Below are positions 52,629-63,104 of a DNA stretch of 64,000 nt, piece by piece. The stretch's first letter is position 1. Each line of letters begins with the position of its first letter. Origin of the DNA: Salmonella enterica subsp. enterica serovar Choleraesuis. Lineage in GTDB: Bacteria; Pseudomonadota; Gammaproteobacteria; Enterobacterales; Enterobacteriaceae. The position numbers were made by a program, and so were the translations under genes. Location: assembly GCA_022846635.1 (NCBI GenBank), contig AP025685.1, positions 3,100,001-3,164,000 on the forward strand, written 5' to 3'. The notes beneath the pieces were generated by a model. It made no database searches. It was not told the DNA's origin and saw only the letters and a list, made by a program, of their open reading frames with translations.

Positions 52629-53603
52629 ATGCAATATCGTAAGCTTGGCAATACCGACCTTAACGTTTCCCGGCTATGTCTGGGATGTATGACATTTGGC
52701 GAACCCAGCCGTGGCAACCACGCCTGGACCCTTCCGGAAGAAAGCAGCCGTAAAATTATTAAGCGCGCGCTCGATAGCGGCATCAACTTTTTCGACACCG
52801 CCAATAGCTACTCCGACGGTAGCAGCGAAGAGATTGTAGGCCGCGCGCTTAAAGACTTTGCACGGCGCGAAGATATCGTGCTGGCAACCAAGGTTTATCA
52901 CCAAAGCCAGGACCTGCCCCAGGGCCTGTCTCGAGCGCAGATTATGCGCGGCATCGACGACAGCCTGAAGCGTCTCGGCACCGATTATGTCGACCTCTAC
53001 CAAATTCACCGCTGGGATTATCAAACGCCAATAGAAGAAACGCTGGAGGCACTGAATGACGTGGTGAAAGCTGGCAAAGCGCGATATATCGGCGCGTCTT
53101 CGATGTATGCCTGGCAGTTTGCCAAAGCCCTGGGCATTCAGGAGCGCTATGGCTGGAGCCGTTTTGTCTCCATGCAGGATCAATATAATCTTATTCAGCG
53201 CGAGGAAGAGCGCGAAATGCTGCCGCTTTGCTATAGCGAAGGCGTAGCGGTGATTCCGTGGAGCCCGCTGGCACGCGGCCGGCTCACCAGGCCATGGGGC
53301 GAAACCACCGCCCGGCTGGTTTCCGATGAGTTCGGTAAAACGCTCTACGACACCAGCGAGCAGAATGATGCTCAAATCGCCGAACGGCTATCGTTTATCG
53401 CCGATGAGCTCAACGCCAGCCGCGCCCAGGTCGCCCTGGCATGGCTTCTGAGCAAACGCGCCGTCGCCGCACCAATTATTGGCGCATCGCGTGAAGAACA
53501 GCTGGCAGATTTACTTAATGCAGTGGATTTAACGCTAAGTGATGAGCAGGTAGCAGAACTGGAGATGCCGTATCAACCGCATCGGGTGGTGGGATTTTCC
53601 TGA
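52629..53603 (+). CDS. yajO: YajO, aldo-keto reductase
   Basis: A 324-residue AKR family protein, same length as E. coli YajO. The catalytic Asp/Tyr region is FFDTANSYSDGSSEEIVGRAL, the Lys is in ATKVYH, and the His is in YQIHRWDY. The NADP(H) site near the C-terminus is GASREEQLADLLNAV. E. coli YajO was linked to xylulose-reductase-like activity and, with dxs upstream, to thiamine synthesis; the natural substrate remains uncertain. It follows dxs by 60 bases, with a hairpin over its ribosome binding site. Convergent with pgpA. Confidence 0.94.
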   Translation: MQYRKLGNTDLNVSRLCLGCMTFGEPSRGNHAWTLPEESSRKIIKRALDSGINFFDTANSYSDGSSEEIVGRALKDFARREDIVLATKVYHQSQDLPQGLSRAQIMRGIDDSLKRLGTDYVDLYQIHRWDYQTPIEETLEALNDVVKAGKARYIGASSMYAWQFAKALGIQERYGWSRFVSMQDQYNLIQREEEREMLPLCYSEGVAVIPWSPLARGRLTRPWGETTARLVSDEFGKTLYDTSEQNDAQIAERLSFIADELNASRAQVALAWLLSKRAVAAPIIGASREEQLADLLNAVDLTLSDEQVAELEMPYQPHRVVGFS

Positions 53604-53627
53604 TATAGAAAGCGTTCACACGAATAC

Positions 53628-53654
53628 ACCCATGCCGGACAGACCGGCATGGGT
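53628..53654. repeat. Perfect 11-bp hairpin between convergent yajO and pgpA
   Basis: ACCCATGCCGG-ACAGA-CCGGCATGGGT, 24 bases after yajO and 12 after pgpA. No T tract on either side. It is the same type as the queC/fadM hairpin. Confidence 0.75.
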
Positions 53655-53666
53655 TCACAAACGGGG

Positions 53667-54182
53667 TTAGATAATCCCCATCGGCCAGTAGTGACCAATC
53701 AGATAGAGCAGCACCGCCGCCAGCACTCCGGCAACGATATCATCGACCATGATGCCCATGCCGCCGTGTACGTTACGATCGAACCAGCGGATTGGCCACG
53801 GCTTCCACATATCCAGAATGCGAAACAGGACAAAACCAATAGCTACCCAGCGCCAGTCATTGGTCGGCAGCGCCATCAGCGTTATCCACATACCGACAAA
53901 TTCATCCCAGACAATACTGCCATGGTCATGAACTTTCATATCGCGCGCGGTACGGTGGCAGATATAAACCCCCAGCGCGATAGAGAGCATCACCGTCAGC
54001 GAATATAGCTGCCACGGCAGCATAGTCAGCAAATACCAAAATGGAATAGCGGCCAGACTGCCCATCGTCCCAGGCACTACCGGGCTAAGACCACTGCCAA
54101 ATCCGGTTGCCAGCAGGTGCCAGGGGTTGGTCATCTTCAGGCGTTTTTTGGCCTCGCGATTACTCTTTTGTAAAGTGGTCAT
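53667..54182 (-). CDS. pgpA: PgpA, phosphatidylglycerophosphatase A
   Basis: A 171-residue membrane phosphatase (E. coli 172) that turns phosphatidylglycerophosphate into phosphatidylglycerol. The family motifs are [29 protein letters not shown] and [14 protein letters not shown]; the latter holds the acidic Mg-binding residues, with [16 protein letters not shown] in the C-terminal helix. Four hydrophobic segments. The start at 54182 lies 23 bases inside the end of thiL, as in E. coli, so the two are coupled. Last gene of the nrdR-rib-nusB-thiL-pgpA run. Confidence 0.95.
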   Translation of the reverse strand: MTTLQKSNREAKKRLKMTNPWHLLATGFGSGLSPVVPGTMGSLAAIPFWYLLTMLPWQLYSLTVMLSIALGVYICHRTARDMKVHDHGSIVWDEFVGMWITLMALPTNDWRWVAIGFVLFRILDMWKPWPIRWFDRNVHGGMGIMVDDIVAGVLAAVLLYLIGHYWPMGII

Positions 54183-55137
54183 ATCCTTTCCAGTCCATAA
54201 CAGCCTGTTCTCCGTTACGCCAGAAGGTCATCCCCTCGCTGGCCGGAACAACCAGACCGATGCAGTGCCACGGCGCACCAAGGTGGCCCAACGCGACCTC
54301 CAGCGCCCCGCGATTAACTTCCGGCACAGTAAAGCACAGTTCATAGTCTTCACCGCCGGTCAGCGCCCAGCGAATAGCCTGCTCCGAAGAGGTACAGCTA
54401 CGGAGCGCATCAGATAGCGGCAGCGTTTCAAGCTCTATTCTGGCCCCCACGCCGCTGGCAGCCAGGATATGCCCCAGGTCAGATGCCAGCCCGTCAGAGA
54501 GGTCAATCGCGCTGCTGGCAAGTCCGCGCAGCGCCTGCCCCTGTAATACCCGGGGCGTTGGGCGTAAATGCCGCTGCGCCAGGTAATGCTGCACCTGCTT
54601 ATCATTCACCGCTAACTGATTGAGCAAAATCGCCAGCCCGGCGGCGCTATCACCCAAAGAGCCAGTCACATAGATACCATCGCCCGGCTTTGCTCCGCTG
54701 CGTTTCAGAGCCTTGCCCTGAGGCACCCAGCCGTGGATCCCCAGTGTCAGCGACAGCGGCCCCCGGGTGGTGTCTCCGCCAATAAGTTGCATATCGTAAT
54801 AGCCAAGCGCTTCAAACAGGCTGTCGCTAAAGCGTTGCAACCACGGCTCATCGACTTCAGGTAAGGTTAGCGCCAGCGTCAGCCACGCGGGATCGGCCCC
54901 CATCGCCGCCAGATCGCTTAAATTAACGGCCAGGGACTTATATCCGAGATCTGCCGGATCGATATCCGCCAGGAAATGAGTTCCTGCAACTAGCGTATCA
55001 ACGCTAATGGCCAGCTGGCGCTTTTCAGGAGGAGTCATCAACGCGCAATCATCGCCGATGCCGGTATCAACATCCGGGCGGCTGTATCCATCACGATTGA
55101 AATAGCGGGCTATCAGGGAAAATTCTCCACATGCCAT
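54160..55137 (-). CDS. thiL: ThiL, thiamine-monophosphate kinase
   Basis: A 325-residue kinase of the PurM/ThiL fold, same length as E. coli. It phosphorylates thiamine monophosphate to the active diphosphate, the cofactor of Dxs. The N-terminal [10 protein letters not shown], the metal motif GIGDDCALM and [11 protein letters not shown], and [12 protein letters not shown] are the family signatures, with GGDTTRG and [14 protein letters not shown] later. It is followed by pgpA in overlap. A hairpin (55164-55186) separates it from nusB and may reduce read-through. Confidence 0.97.
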   Translation of the reverse strand: MACGEFSLIARYFNRDGYSRPDVDTGIGDDCALMTPPEKRQLAISVDTLVAGTHFLADIDPADLGYKSLAVNLSDLAAMGADPAWLTLALTLPEVDEPWLQRFSDSLFEALGYYDMQLIGGDTTRGPLSLTLGIHGWVPQGKALKRSGAKPGDGIYVTGSLGDSAAGLAILLNQLAVNDKQVQHYLAQRHLRPTPRVLQGQALRGLASSAIDLSDGLASDLGHILAASGVGARIELETLPLSDALRSCTSSEQAIRWALTGGEDYELCFTVPEVNRGALEVALGHLGAPWHCIGLVVPASEGMTFWRNGEQAVMDWKGYDHFTKE

Positions 55138-55163
55138 CGGATTTACCTCTGCCGGAAGAAAAG

Positions 55164-55186
55164 AAGGGCCGAAGAACGGCCCTTTT
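55164..55186 (-). terminator. Attenuator-like hairpin between nusB and thiL
   Basis: AAGGGCCG-AAGAA-CGGCCCTT, 8-bp stem. On the reverse strand it is followed by CTTTTCTTCC, a broken T tract, 26 bases before the thiL start. Confidence 0.6.
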
Positions 55187-55190
55187 GGGA

Positions 55191-55610
55191 TTACTTTCTG
55201 TGGGGACGAATCTGAGGTGCGGCTTTATCGAGCACGCCGTTGACGAATTTGTGGCTGTCTTCGGCGCCAAAAGTTTTGGCAAGTTCGATACCTTCGTTGA
55301 TAGCCACTTTGTATGGCACATCATCGCGTTTAGCGAGTTCGAACAGCGCAACGCGCAGCACCGCTTTCTCAACCTGGCCCAGCTCTTCGAGCTGACGAGA
55401 CAGGAACGGAGCCATCAGACTATCGAGATACGCACTGTTGGTCGCCACACCGGAAAGCAGCTCACGGAAATAGGTCACGTCAACATCTTTAACGTCCTGT
55501 TCCGACAGGAACTGGTATTCAACATCAGCAATGTCGTTGCGAGACAACTGCCAGGAGTAAAGCGCCTGAACGGCACACTCACGGGCACGACGACGAGCAG
55601 CAGGTTTCAC
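55191..55610 (-). CDS. nusB: NusB transcription antitermination factor
   Basis: A 139-residue all-helical protein, same length as E. coli. With NusE (S10) it binds boxA in rRNA leaders and prevents premature Rho-dependent termination. Conserved pieces are [58 protein letters not shown] and [30 protein letters not shown]. It follows ribE by 25 bases in the rib-nusB operon. Confidence 0.98.
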   Translation of the reverse strand: MKPAARRRARECAVQALYSWQLSRNDIADVEYQFLSEQDVKDVDVTYFRELLSGVATNSAYLDSLMAPFLSRQLEELGQVEKAVLRVALFELAKRDDVPYKVAINEGIELAKTFGAEDSHKFVNGVLDKAAPQIRPHRK

Positions 55611-55635
55611 GGAATTCCCCTTACTATTTCAGGTC

Positions 55636-56106
55636 TCAGGCTTTAATCGCCGTCAACACATTAATCATTTCCAGCACGGTCAGCGCAGCTTCAGCCCCTT
55701 TATTACCAGACTTGATGCCTGCGCGATCCATTGCTTGTTCAATTGTTTCGGTGGTCAGTACCCCAAAGGCAACCGGTATTTCGCTATCCAGAGCCACATG
55801 AGACAGACCGTTGCTGGCGCCGCCCGCAACAAATTCAAAGTGCGCGGTACCGCCACGAATTACGGTGCCTAACGCAATGATAGCGTCATATTTGCCGGTT
55901 TTTGCCAGAGCGTTTGCCGTCAGAGGCAGCTCATAGGCACCAGGAACCCAAACCACAGTGATATTTTCATCTTTAACCAGACCAATACGTTTCAGGGCGT
56001 CGAGTGCGCCGTCCAGCAGGCTGTCGTTAATGAAGTGGTTAAAACGCGCGATGGCAATCGCAACACGGGCTTTTGGGGCAGATACGTTTGCTTCAATAAT
56101 GTTCAT
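55636..56106 (-). CDS. ribE: RibE (RibH), 6,7-dimethyl-8-ribityllumazine synthase
   Basis: A 156-residue lumazine synthase (E. coli 156), penultimate enzyme of riboflavin synthesis. It condenses 5-amino-6-ribitylaminouracil with dihydroxybutanone phosphate. Motifs: [64 protein letters not shown] with the catalytic His. It forms a 60-subunit capsid-like shell. It lies 90 bases after ribD; this gap contains no further gene. Confidence 0.98.
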   Translation of the reverse strand: MNIIEANVSAPKARVAIAIARFNHFINDSLLDGALDALKRIGLVKDENITVVWVPGAYELPLTANALAKTGKYDAIIALGTVIRGGTAHFEFVAGGASNGLSHVALDSEIPVAFGVLTTETIEQAMDRAGIKSGNKGAEAALTVLEMINVLTAIKA

Positions 56107-56196
56107 ACTCTTCCTTTACGGGTTCTTCAGGCCCCGCAGGGGGGCGGATTTTAGCATATTCTTTTAGGCGCTGCTTACGTTTTGCATTACCAATAA

Positions 56197-57297
56197 TTAG
56201 GGTTTTAAATGCAGGCACAGGTCAGGCCCGACCTGACGAACCTGACTGAAGTGCAGGGTTGGCGCATCGGCCAGCCGCTCCAGCCCAGGCAATGCAAGCA
56301 GCCCGCGGGCGCTGCTGCCCAACACTTTTGGTGCCATATAAACGATAAGCTCATCCACCAGACCGGCCTGCAGTAATGCGCCACATAGCCGCTCACCGGC
56401 TTCGACCCAAACGCTATTAATCTGGCGCTTGCCGAGCTGCATCATCAGCAATACCAGATCCACCTGATTATTATGGGCTGGCAGCAACAGTTCACTGACA
56501 TTCTGTGGCCAGATCTGCGCCCCTGTCTGGGTTCTGGCAAGCCAGGTTTCCCCTGGCTGAGAAATAATTCTATGCTGTGGCGTCACCCTATTTTGACTAT
56601 CGATGACAACGCGAACCGGCTGGCGCAAAGCATCTTGCGGATATGCATTCTGGGTCTCAGTATCCAGCATTGGCCAGCGCACAGTAAGCGCCGGGTCATC
56701 AGCCAGCACCGTGGCGGCACTGCTAAGAATAGCGCCAGTTTGCGCTCTTAACCGCTGCACATCGCGCCGGGACTCCGGCGAGGTAATCCACTGGCTTTCG
56801 CCGCTGGCCATAGCCGTGCGGCCGTCGAGCGATGCGCCGAGCTTCACCTGAATATAAGGAAAACCGGTGCGCATTCTCTTTAAAAAGCCGCGATTCAGCT
56901 CCTCAGCCTGAGATTCCATCAGCCCATGGCTGACTTCAATGCCCGCCTGCTTTAATCGATATAATCCACGACCGGCAACTTCCGGGTTTGGATCCTGCAT
57001 TGCGGCGACCACCCGGCTAACTCCCGCGGCGATGAGCGCATCGCAACATGGGGGGGTGCGTCCGTGATGGCTGCACGGCTCCAGCGTGACGTAGGCCGTA
57101 GCGCCCCGCGCTTTCTCTCCGGCCATACGTAATGCGTGAACCTCAGCATGCGGTTCACCCGCGCGATAGTGGAAACCTTCGCCGACTATCTCACCGTCGC
57201 GAACAATTACGCAGCCAACATTAGGATTTGGGTGGGTAGTAAATCGGCCGCGGCGCGCCAGCTCCAGCGCCCGGGCCATGTAAAATTCGTCACACAT
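56197..57297 (-). CDS. ribD: RibD, bifunctional riboflavin deaminase/reductase
   Basis: A 366-residue two-domain enzyme (E. coli 367). Residues about 1-145 form the cytidine-deaminase-like domain with Zn ligands HAEVHAL and EPCSHHGRTPPCCDALI; residues about 150-366 form the NADPH-dependent reductase (YIQVKLGASLDGRTAMASGESQWI). It performs the second and third steps of riboflavin synthesis. It begins 4 bases after the nrdR stop, so it is translationally coupled to the ribonucleotide reductase repressor. Confidence 0.97.
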   Translation of the reverse strand: MCDEFYMARALELARRGRFTTHPNPNVGCVIVRDGEIVGEGFHYRAGEPHAEVHALRMAGEKARGATAYVTLEPCSHHGRTPPCCDALIAAGVSRVVAAMQDPNPEVAGRGLYRLKQAGIEVSHGLMESQAEELNRGFLKRMRTGFPYIQVKLGASLDGRTAMASGESQWITSPESRRDVQRLRAQTGAILSSAATVLADDPALTVRWPMLDTETQNAYPQDALRQPVRVVIDSQNRVTPQHRIISQPGETWLARTQTGAQIWPQNVSELLLPAHNNQVDLVLLMMQLGKRQINSVWVEAGERLCGALLQAGLVDELIVYMAPKVLGSSARGLLALPGLERLADAPTLHFSQVRQVGPDLCLHLKP

Positions 57298-57301
57298 CAG
57301 G

Positions 57302-57751
57302 TCAATCCTGTAGGCGGGCTATCTCTTCGCCAAATTCACGAATATCTTCAAAACTGCGATAAACCGAAGCAAAACGGATATAGGCGACTTTATCGAGTTT
57401 TTTAAGCTGGTCCATCACCAGGTTGCCGATAAGTTTACTGGCAACTTCGCGCTCACCGGTGGCGCGCAGATGCGACTTAATATGGTTAATCGCCATCTCT
57501 ACGTCATCGGCGCTGACCGGACGTTTCTCAAGCGCTTTTTGCAAACCGCTGCGCAGCTTATCTTCGTTAAATGGCTCACGCACCTCATTGCTTTTGATAA
57601 CGCGCGGCATAACCAGCTCCGCGACTTCAAAGGTTGTGAAGCGTTCATTACAGACCAGGCACTGGCGGCGGCGGCGTACGGAAGCCCCTTCACCGACCAG
57701 GCGCGAATCAATCACTTTAGTGTCCACTGCTAAACAAAATGGGCAATGCAT
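57302..57751 (-). CDS. nrdR: NrdR, repressor of ribonucleotide reductase genes
   Basis: A 149-residue repressor, same length as E. coli. The N-terminal zinc ribbon has Cys3, Cys6, Cys31 and Cys34 ([32 protein letters not shown]), followed by the ATP-cone domain ([25 protein letters not shown]) that reads ATP/dATP levels. It represses nrdA, nrdD and nrdH operons. The start at 57751 is chosen because it begins the zinc ribbon and follows CAGGTAGCGTT. First gene of the cluster. Confidence 0.97.
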   Translation of the reverse strand: MHCPFCLAVDTKVIDSRLVGEGASVRRRRQCLVCNERFTTFEVAELVMPRVIKSNEVREPFNEDKLRSGLQKALEKRPVSADDVEMAINHIKSHLRATGEREVASKLIGNLVMDQLKKLDKVAYIRFASVYRSFEDIREFGEEIARLQD

Positions 57752-57904
57752 AACGCTACCTGATTGCAAATAAATGAGACCCAGTGTAACCCGAACCGGC
57801 GCTACAACAAAGGCGCGCCAGAGTCACTTTAAGACGAGGGAGCACTGCTTTTCGCTGCTAAAAACGGCTAAACTTAACTTTAGCTAAACACCATGGATCT
57901 AATT

Positions 57905-58486
57905 ATGACAATTATCGGTAAAAAAATGCTGCTCGCGTTGAGTCTGGTTAGCGTCACGGCCTGCGCCCAGCAGACTGAAATCCGTGAGGTGCGCCAGGAA
58001 GTCGGCGCATTAAACCAGCAAATGCAACAATTGAGTCAGCAAACGGTAAAACTGACTCAGCAAAACGCCCTGAACGCCGACTCGACTCAGGGCGCGTATC
58101 TGCTGCCGGGCTCTAAAACCCCCGCTCAACTTAAGAGCCTGATGGGCACCCTAAAACTTTCGCTTAGCAATGTGCGCCAGGGAAATAACGAAACGCTGGC
58201 CACGCTGACTATCAGTAGTAGCAATACTACCGCTCCGCTGCCGGCATTTACCGGTAAGGTAGAGTCAGGCCAGATTCAGGGAACGCTTGAGAATCATCAA
58301 GAAGTCAATGTGCAGAGCCAGGGGTTCACTGCGCCAGCCAGCGTACTGATGCCTAGCGACGTTACTATCCAGCTACGTTTTGTCGGCATCACTCCGGCTC
58401 AGCTTGGTTTTGTTCGCATTCATGACTTGCAGCCGAGCGATCCTGGCTATCAGCCGCCACCGGCCTCCCCATTCCAGCAAAACTAA
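57905..58486 (+). CDS. yajI: YajI, DUF3251 lipoprotein
   Basis: A 193-residue predicted lipoprotein (signal MTIIGKKMLLALSLVSVTAC, Cys20 from this start). After it comes a Gln-rich coiled-coil stretch (EIREVRQEVGALNQQMQQLSQQTVKL) and a DUF3251 beta-rich domain (YLLPGSKTPAQLKSLMGTLKLSL; GQIQGTLENHQEVNVQSQ). The role is unknown. The start is uncertain: ATG codons at 57893, 57905 and 57926 are in frame; 57905 has GGA at about 9 bases. Divergent from nrdR, as in E. coli. The Pro/Gln-rich C-terminus is longer than in E. coli. Confidence 0.88.
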   Translation: MTIIGKKMLLALSLVSVTACAQQTEIREVRQEVGALNQQMQQLSQQTVKLTQQNALNADSTQGAYLLPGSKTPAQLKSLMGTLKLSLSNVRQGNNETLATLTISSSNTTAPLPAFTGKVESGQIQGTLENHQEVNVQSQGFTAPASVLMPSDVTIQLRFVGITPAQLGFVRIHDLQPSDPGYQPPPASPFQQN

Positions 58487-58506
58487 TCGACAAATTTGTC
58501 TGCTTT

Positions 58507-58543
58507 ACGCCCCGTATGACCACCCCTCAGCGGGGCGTTTTTG
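58507..58543 (+). terminator. yajI terminator
   Basis: ACGCCCCG / CGGGGCGT, 8-bp stem with a 16-base loop, followed by TTTT and TGATT, 20 bases past yajI. Confidence 0.85.
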
Positions 58544-58627
58544 ATTAACGCCGCTCAACACACGCCACTCAAGAAAAATTGCTTAATACGACCATTCTGC
58601 TAAAGTGCGGCCCGCCGAATACGCGCA

Positions 58628-58704
58628 AACGTGAACGCAATCGATTACGTGAATGCTGGTTTTGTGAATTACCGGGTATTTTTGTGAGCGGGGATTTTTA
58701 TAAT
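58628..58704 (+). promoter_or_regulatory. tsx promoter with two CRP sites
   Basis: A perfect -10 TATAAT (58699-58704) predicts transcription from about 58711. CRP-like sites lie near -73 (AACGTGAACGCAATCGATTACG, 58628-58649) and near -40 (TTTGTGAATTACCGGGTATT, 58661-58680). This copies the E. coli tsx P2 layout, where CytR fits between two CRP dimers. Confidence 0.75.
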
Positions 58705-58788
58705 AAGCGCCCAGGCACAGCCTCGTACCATCGGCAGAGCTTTTATTAGTTGTTCTTATAAGTTTTTAACGAAAACAGTGACTCTAAA

Positions 58789-59676
58789 ATGAAAAAATTG
58801 ATATTAGCGGCAGGGACCGTGGCAGCGCTTAGTACCTCTTTTACCATTCAGGCCGCCGAGGATGGTAAAGGCCCGGAATATCTCTCCGACTGGTGGCATC
58901 AGAGTGTCAACATCGTCAGCAGCTATCACACCCGCTTCGGGCCACAGCTGCGAAATGACACCTATCTGGAATATGAAGCTTTTGCTAAAAAAGACTGGTT
59001 CGAGTTCTATGGCTATGCGGATATTCCAAAATTCTTCGGCGGTGACTCTACTTCTCGCGGCGTATGGGATCACGGCTCGCCATTCTTTACCGAAATCGAA
59101 CCACGCTTCTCCATCGACAAGCTGACCGGTACCGACCTGAGCTTCGGTCCGTTTAAAGAGTGGTACTTCGCCAACAACTATATCTACGATATGGGTCGTA
59201 ACCGCGCCAACCGTCAGAATACCTGGTATATGGGTCTGGGTACCGATATTGATACCGGCCTGCCGATGACTCTGGCGCTGAACGTCTATGCCAAATATCA
59301 GTGGGAAAACTACGGCGCAACCAACGAATACGGCTGGGATGGCTACCGTTTCAAAATTAAATACTTCGTGCCAATTACTCAGCTATGGGGCGCGCAGTTA
59401 AGCTATATCGGCTTTACCAACTTCGACTGGGGTTCTGACCTCGGTGATGATAGCGGCCGGGCAATGAACGGCGCCAAACTGCGTACCAACGACTCCATCG
59501 CTTCCAGCCATATTCTGGCGATGAACTGGGATCACTGGCACGCCTCGGTCGTAGCCCGTTACTTCCACCACGGTGGTCAGTGGAATGATGGCGCAGAGCT
59601 GAACTTCGGCAAAGGTGATTTCCATGTGAAATCTACCGGCTGGGGTGGTTACCTGGTGGTTGGCTACAACTTCTGA
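58789..59676 (+). CDS. tsx: Tsx, nucleoside-specific outer-membrane channel
   Basis: A 295-residue 12-stranded beta-barrel (E. coli 294) that lets nucleosides cross the outer membrane and is the receptor for phage T6 and colicin K. A 22-residue signal peptide (ending TIQA) precedes the mature [19 protein letters not shown]. The nucleoside-slot aromatics are in the N-terminal strands ([16 protein letters not shown]) and the protein ends in Phe (LVVGYNF), as a Bam substrate should. The CRP/CytR-type promoter is just upstream; expression follows nucleoside supply. It stands alone with its own terminator. Confidence 0.97.
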   Translation: MKKLILAAGTVAALSTSFTIQAAEDGKGPEYLSDWWHQSVNIVSSYHTRFGPQLRNDTYLEYEAFAKKDWFEFYGYADIPKFFGGDSTSRGVWDHGSPFFTEIEPRFSIDKLTGTDLSFGPFKEWYFANNYIYDMGRNRANRQNTWYMGLGTDIDTGLPMTLALNVYAKYQWENYGATNEYGWDGYRFKIKYFVPITQLWGAQLSYIGFTNFDWGSDLGDDSGRAMNGAKLRTNDSIASSHILAMNWDHWHASVVARYFHHGGQWNDGAELNFGKGDFHVKSTGWGGYLVVGYNF

Positions 59677-59696
59677 TTTCACTATAGCGCCATGAG

Positions 59697-59724
59697 AAAG
59701 CCGGTTAACAACCGGCTTTTTTAT
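59697..59724 (+). terminator. tsx terminator
   Basis: AAAGCCGGTT-AAC-AACCGGCTTT then TTT: 10-bp perfect stem, 20 bases past tsx. Confidence 0.95.
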
Positions 59725-59844
59725 TACCTGTGACCCGCGATTACTGCTCCTATACAGGAGACGCCTAATCCATCTCCTTCCTGGCAGCCCCCTCTGAACA
59801 CTAATAATCATCCCTGATTTATCACAATGCGCTCTGTTACGGGA

Positions 59845-59877
59845 TAAAAAAAGGCCAGTCCGAAGACTGGCCTTTTT
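59845..59877. terminator. secF terminator
   Basis: AAAAAAAGGCCAGTC-CGAA-GACTGGCCTTTTT with A/T runs on both sides, 17 bases past secF. It may also back up tsx termination. The 120 bases between this and the tsx terminator hold no gene; K-12 yajD is missing here. Confidence 0.95.
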
Positions 59878-59893
59878 ATACCGATAACCAGGG

Positions 59894-60865
59894 TTACGGC
59901 AGAATCGACGGCTGGTCTGCCCCTTCTTTTTCCACCTTCTGCTGCAGCAGATGCTCGCGCTTCATGCCCAGTTTCAGAGCCAGTGCGGAAGCCACGTAGA
60001 TGGAAGAAGCCGTACCGATGGAAACACCGATAAGCATGGTCAGCGCAAAGCCTTCCAGTACCGGGCCACCAAACAGGAACAGCATCAGGATAACCACTAA
60101 TGTGGTACCAGAGGTGATCAAAGTACGATGCAGGGTCTGGGTCAACGACACGTTGAAAATTTCGTAAGGAGTCCCGCGACGGATCTTGCGGAAGTTCTCA
60201 CGAATACGGTCGGAAACCACGATACTGTCGTTCAGTGAATAGCCGATAACCGACATCAGCGACGCGACGATAGTCAGGTCAACCTCAATGTGGAATAGCG
60301 ACAGCACACCCATGGTAATCACCACGTCGTGCGCCAGCGAGATTACCACCCCCGCCGCCAGACGCCACTCAAAGCGGAACCCGACGTAAACCAGGATAGA
60401 GATTAGCGCCACCAGCAGCGCCATAGCGCCGGTCTGAGCCAGATCGGCACCGACGCTCGGGCCAACGAACTCGATACGTTTTACCGTCGCGTGCTGGCTG
60501 CTTGCTTCGTTAATGACATTAACGACGCGGCTGCCCAGCTCCTGCCCACCGGTTTCCCCATGAGCGGGCGGCATACGCACCATAACGTCGCGGCTGCTAC
60601 CAAAGTTCTGGATAAGCGGCTCTACAAAGCCCGATTTTTCCAGCGCCTGGCGCATCTCGTCCATATTGACCGGTTTTTCCAGGGTGATTTCAATGACGGT
60701 ACCGCCAGTAAAATCCAGACCCCAGTTAAAACCGCGCACGCCGATGATGATGATAGACGCCACCAACAGCAGACCGGAGATGCCGAAGGCCCAGTAATCC
60801 CAGCGCATAAAGTCATAAACTTTACGGCCGTGATTCAATTGCTCAACTGTATATTCCTGTGCCAC
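59894..60865 (-). CDS. secF: SecF, Sec translocon auxiliary protein
   Basis: A 323-residue RND-superfamily membrane protein (E. coli 323) with six helices. The first periplasmic domain contains the family signature [16 protein letters not shown]; the conserved intramembrane block [23 protein letters not shown] and the late [17 protein letters not shown] carry residues for proton transfer. With SecD it uses proton-motive force to pull exported proteins out of SecYEG. It lies 10 bases after secD in the yajC-secDF operon. Confidence 0.98.
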   Translation of the reverse strand: MAQEYTVEQLNHGRKVYDFMRWDYWAFGISGLLLVASIIIIGVRGFNWGLDFTGGTVIEITLEKPVNMDEMRQALEKSGFVEPLIQNFGSSRDVMVRMPPAHGETGGQELGSRVVNVINEASSQHATVKRIEFVGPSVGADLAQTGAMALLVALISILVYVGFRFEWRLAAGVVISLAHDVVITMGVLSLFHIEVDLTIVASLMSVIGYSLNDSIVVSDRIRENFRKIRRGTPYEIFNVSLTQTLHRTLITSGTTLVVILMLFLFGGPVLEGFALTMLIGVSIGTASSIYVASALALKLGMKREHLLQQKVEKEGADQPSILP

Positions 60866-60875
60866 AACCTACTCC

Positions 60876-62723
60876 TCAAATAGACAGCTTGCTGACGCGC
60901 TTGCCGCCGTACAGCAGGTTTACGATGGCGCGGGTGCCAACAATGGCGGTGAACATCGAGGTCGCAACACCGATACCGGTAGTGATAGCAAAGCCTTTAA
61001 TGGCCCCGGTACCTACCGCGTACAGGATAATAACCTTGATAAGCGTCGTCACGTTGGCGTCGAAGATGGAGCTAAACGCACCACGATACCCTTCATCGAT
61101 AGCCTGCTGAACGGTTCGTCCGTTGCTCAGCTCTTCTTTGATACGTTCGTTGATAAGTACGTTAGCATCCACCGCCACCGCAAGGGTCAGCACGATACCC
61201 GCAATCCCCGGCATGGTGAGCGTGGCCCCCGGAAGCAGCGACATAATCCCGACAATCAGCACCAGGTTGGCCACCAGGGCCGAAGTCGCAATCAGGCCAA
61301 ATTTCTTATAGAAGAACACCATGAAGATGATGGAGGCAGCGAGGCCCCACAGGCAGGCTTCCAGACCTTTCTTGATGTTTTCCATCCCGAGGGTCGGCCC
61401 GATAGTACGTTCTTCAACAATCTGAATTGGCGCAATCAGCGCACCGGCACGCAGCAGCAGAGACAGCTGACGCGCTTCGTTCGGGTTGCTGATACCGGTA
61501 ATGCGGAAGCTGTTACCCAGACGAGACTGGATATTAGCGACGTTGATGACCTCTTCCTGTTTCGCGAGGATTGCACGCCCGGTAGCATCTTTCTTACCGC
61601 TGTCTTTGTACTCCACAAACAGAGTCGCCATCGGTTTGCCGATGTTGTCTTTGGTGAAGTTAGACATGATGTTACCGCCAGCGCTATCCAGTGAAATATT
61701 CACCTGCGGCTGGTTGTACTCATCGGTACTTGAGGTGGAGTCAGTGATATGGTCACCGGTCAGAATCACACGCTTGTACAGGGCAACCGACTGACCTTCA
61801 CGGGTCATTTTAACTTCGGTATCGCCAGGTACACGCCCGGAGGCGGCGGCGGTTTGATCGATGTTGGTATTAACCAGACGGAACTCCAGGGTAGCCGTTG
61901 CGCCCAGAATCTCTTTCGCGCGAGCGGTATCCTGAATACCCGGCAGCTCAACCACAATACGATCGGCACCCTGACGCTGTACCAGTGGCTCAGCAACGCC
62001 CAGCTGGTTAACGCGGTTACGCAGGATATTGATGTTTTGCTGCACCGCGTATTCGCGGGCTTCACGCAGACGATCGTCGGAAATCACTACCCGCAGGCCA
62101 TTGCTGCCCTGATTAGTAATGACCAGATCGCGGTGACGCGGTTGCAGATAGCTGACGGCCTGATCGCGGGCGCTGCTATCGCGGAAATTGATGGCGGAAC
62201 CCCAATTTTCGGTTTTACGAACGTTGGTCCAGACAATGCCTTTTTCACGCAGATCGCTGCGCAGGCTGTCCATGTTCTGTTCCTGAAGTTTGCCAAGCGC
62301 TGTATCCATATCCACTTCCATCAGGAAGTGAACGCCGCCGCGCAGATCCAGGCCAAGTTTCATTGGCTCAGCGGAAATAGCGCGCAGCCAGAATGGCGTA
62401 GCCGGAGCCAGGTTCAGCGCAACAACATACTGTTCGCCAAGCTTGTCTACCAGAACTTCACGCGCACGCAGCTGTACGTCGGAGGAGTCAAAACGGGCCA
62501 GAATCATGCCCTGTTCCAGCGCCACAGATTTAGCGGTGATGTTTTCTTGTTTTAAGGTGCTCTGTACTTGATCCAACGTTTGCTCACTGGCGGCGACACC
62601 TCGCGCGCCAGTGATTTGAACGGCCGGATCCTCACCATACAGGTTAGGAAGTGCATAAAGCAGGCCGATGACGAGCGCCACGACCAGCATAATATACTTC
62701 CACAAAGGATAACGGTTTAACAC
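60876..62723 (-). CDS. secD: SecD, Sec translocon auxiliary protein
   Basis: A 615-residue RND-type partner of SecF, same length as E. coli. One N-terminal helix ([20 protein letters not shown]), a large periplasmic P1 domain ([19 protein letters not shown] signature), and five C-terminal helices with the proton-path residues in [19 protein letters not shown]. It drives the last stage of periplasmic protein release. It begins 26 bases after yajC; the whole run is one operon. Confidence 0.98.
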   Translation of the reverse strand: MLNRYPLWKYIMLVVALVIGLLYALPNLYGEDPAVQITGARGVAASEQTLDQVQSTLKQENITAKSVALEQGMILARFDSSDVQLRAREVLVDKLGEQYVVALNLAPATPFWLRAISAEPMKLGLDLRGGVHFLMEVDMDTALGKLQEQNMDSLRSDLREKGIVWTNVRKTENWGSAINFRDSSARDQAVSYLQPRHRDLVITNQGSNGLRVVISDDRLREAREYAVQQNINILRNRVNQLGVAEPLVQRQGADRIVVELPGIQDTARAKEILGATATLEFRLVNTNIDQTAAASGRVPGDTEVKMTREGQSVALYKRVILTGDHITDSTSSTDEYNQPQVNISLDSAGGNIMSNFTKDNIGKPMATLFVEYKDSGKKDATGRAILAKQEEVINVANIQSRLGNSFRITGISNPNEARQLSLLLRAGALIAPIQIVEERTIGPTLGMENIKKGLEACLWGLAASIIFMVFFYKKFGLIATSALVANLVLIVGIMSLLPGATLTMPGIAGIVLTLAVAVDANVLINERIKEELSNGRTVQQAIDEGYRGAFSSIFDANVTTLIKVIILYAVGTGAIKGFAITTGIGVATSMFTAIVGTRAIVNLLYGGKRVSKLSI

Positions 62724-62749
62724 GGCAGTTCCCTTTGGGAAATGGAGAA

Positions 62750-63082
62750 TTACAGCGCCTTCATGGTGCCTTTCGGCAGAACGGCGGCAACGAAGTCACG
62801 TTTAATAACTACTTCGGTAGTGTCATTAAGTGCAATAGCAACATAGCCATTTTCTGCAACTTTAGTCACGCGACCAACCAGACCACCGTTAGTCAGGACT
62901 TCATCACCCTTGGCAATGGACTCCATCAGCTTCTTGTGTTCTTTGGTACGCTTCTGCTGCGGACGCAGGATCATGAAGTAGAAAATCAGACCAAACACCA
63001 CCAGCATCAGAATCAGTGACATCGGGCTTCCCTGAGCAGGTGCACCGGCAGCCGCTACCGCATCAGAAATAAAAAAGCTCAT
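62750..63082 (-). CDS. yajC: YajC, small Sec translocon accessory subunit
   Basis: A 110-residue single-pass protein, same length as E. coli. A short N-terminal segment precedes one membrane helix ([29 protein letters not shown]); the soluble part is the SH3-like domain ([21 protein letters not shown]). It associates with SecDF and also contacts AcrB in the crystal structures of that pump. It starts 22 bases after tgt, in operon with it. Confidence 0.97.
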   Translation of the reverse strand: MSFFISDAVAAAGAPAQGSPMSLILMLVVFGLIFYFMILRPQQKRTKEHKKLMESIAKGDEVLTNGGLVGRVTKVAENGYVAIALNDTTEVVIKRDFVAAVLPKGTMKAL

Positions 63083-63104
63083 TCAATTTCCCTCATTATT
63101 AAAA

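Noticed and set aside
61749..62555. 268-codon antisense frame over secD
   Set aside because: Shadow of secD codon bias; no ribosome binding site or family signature.
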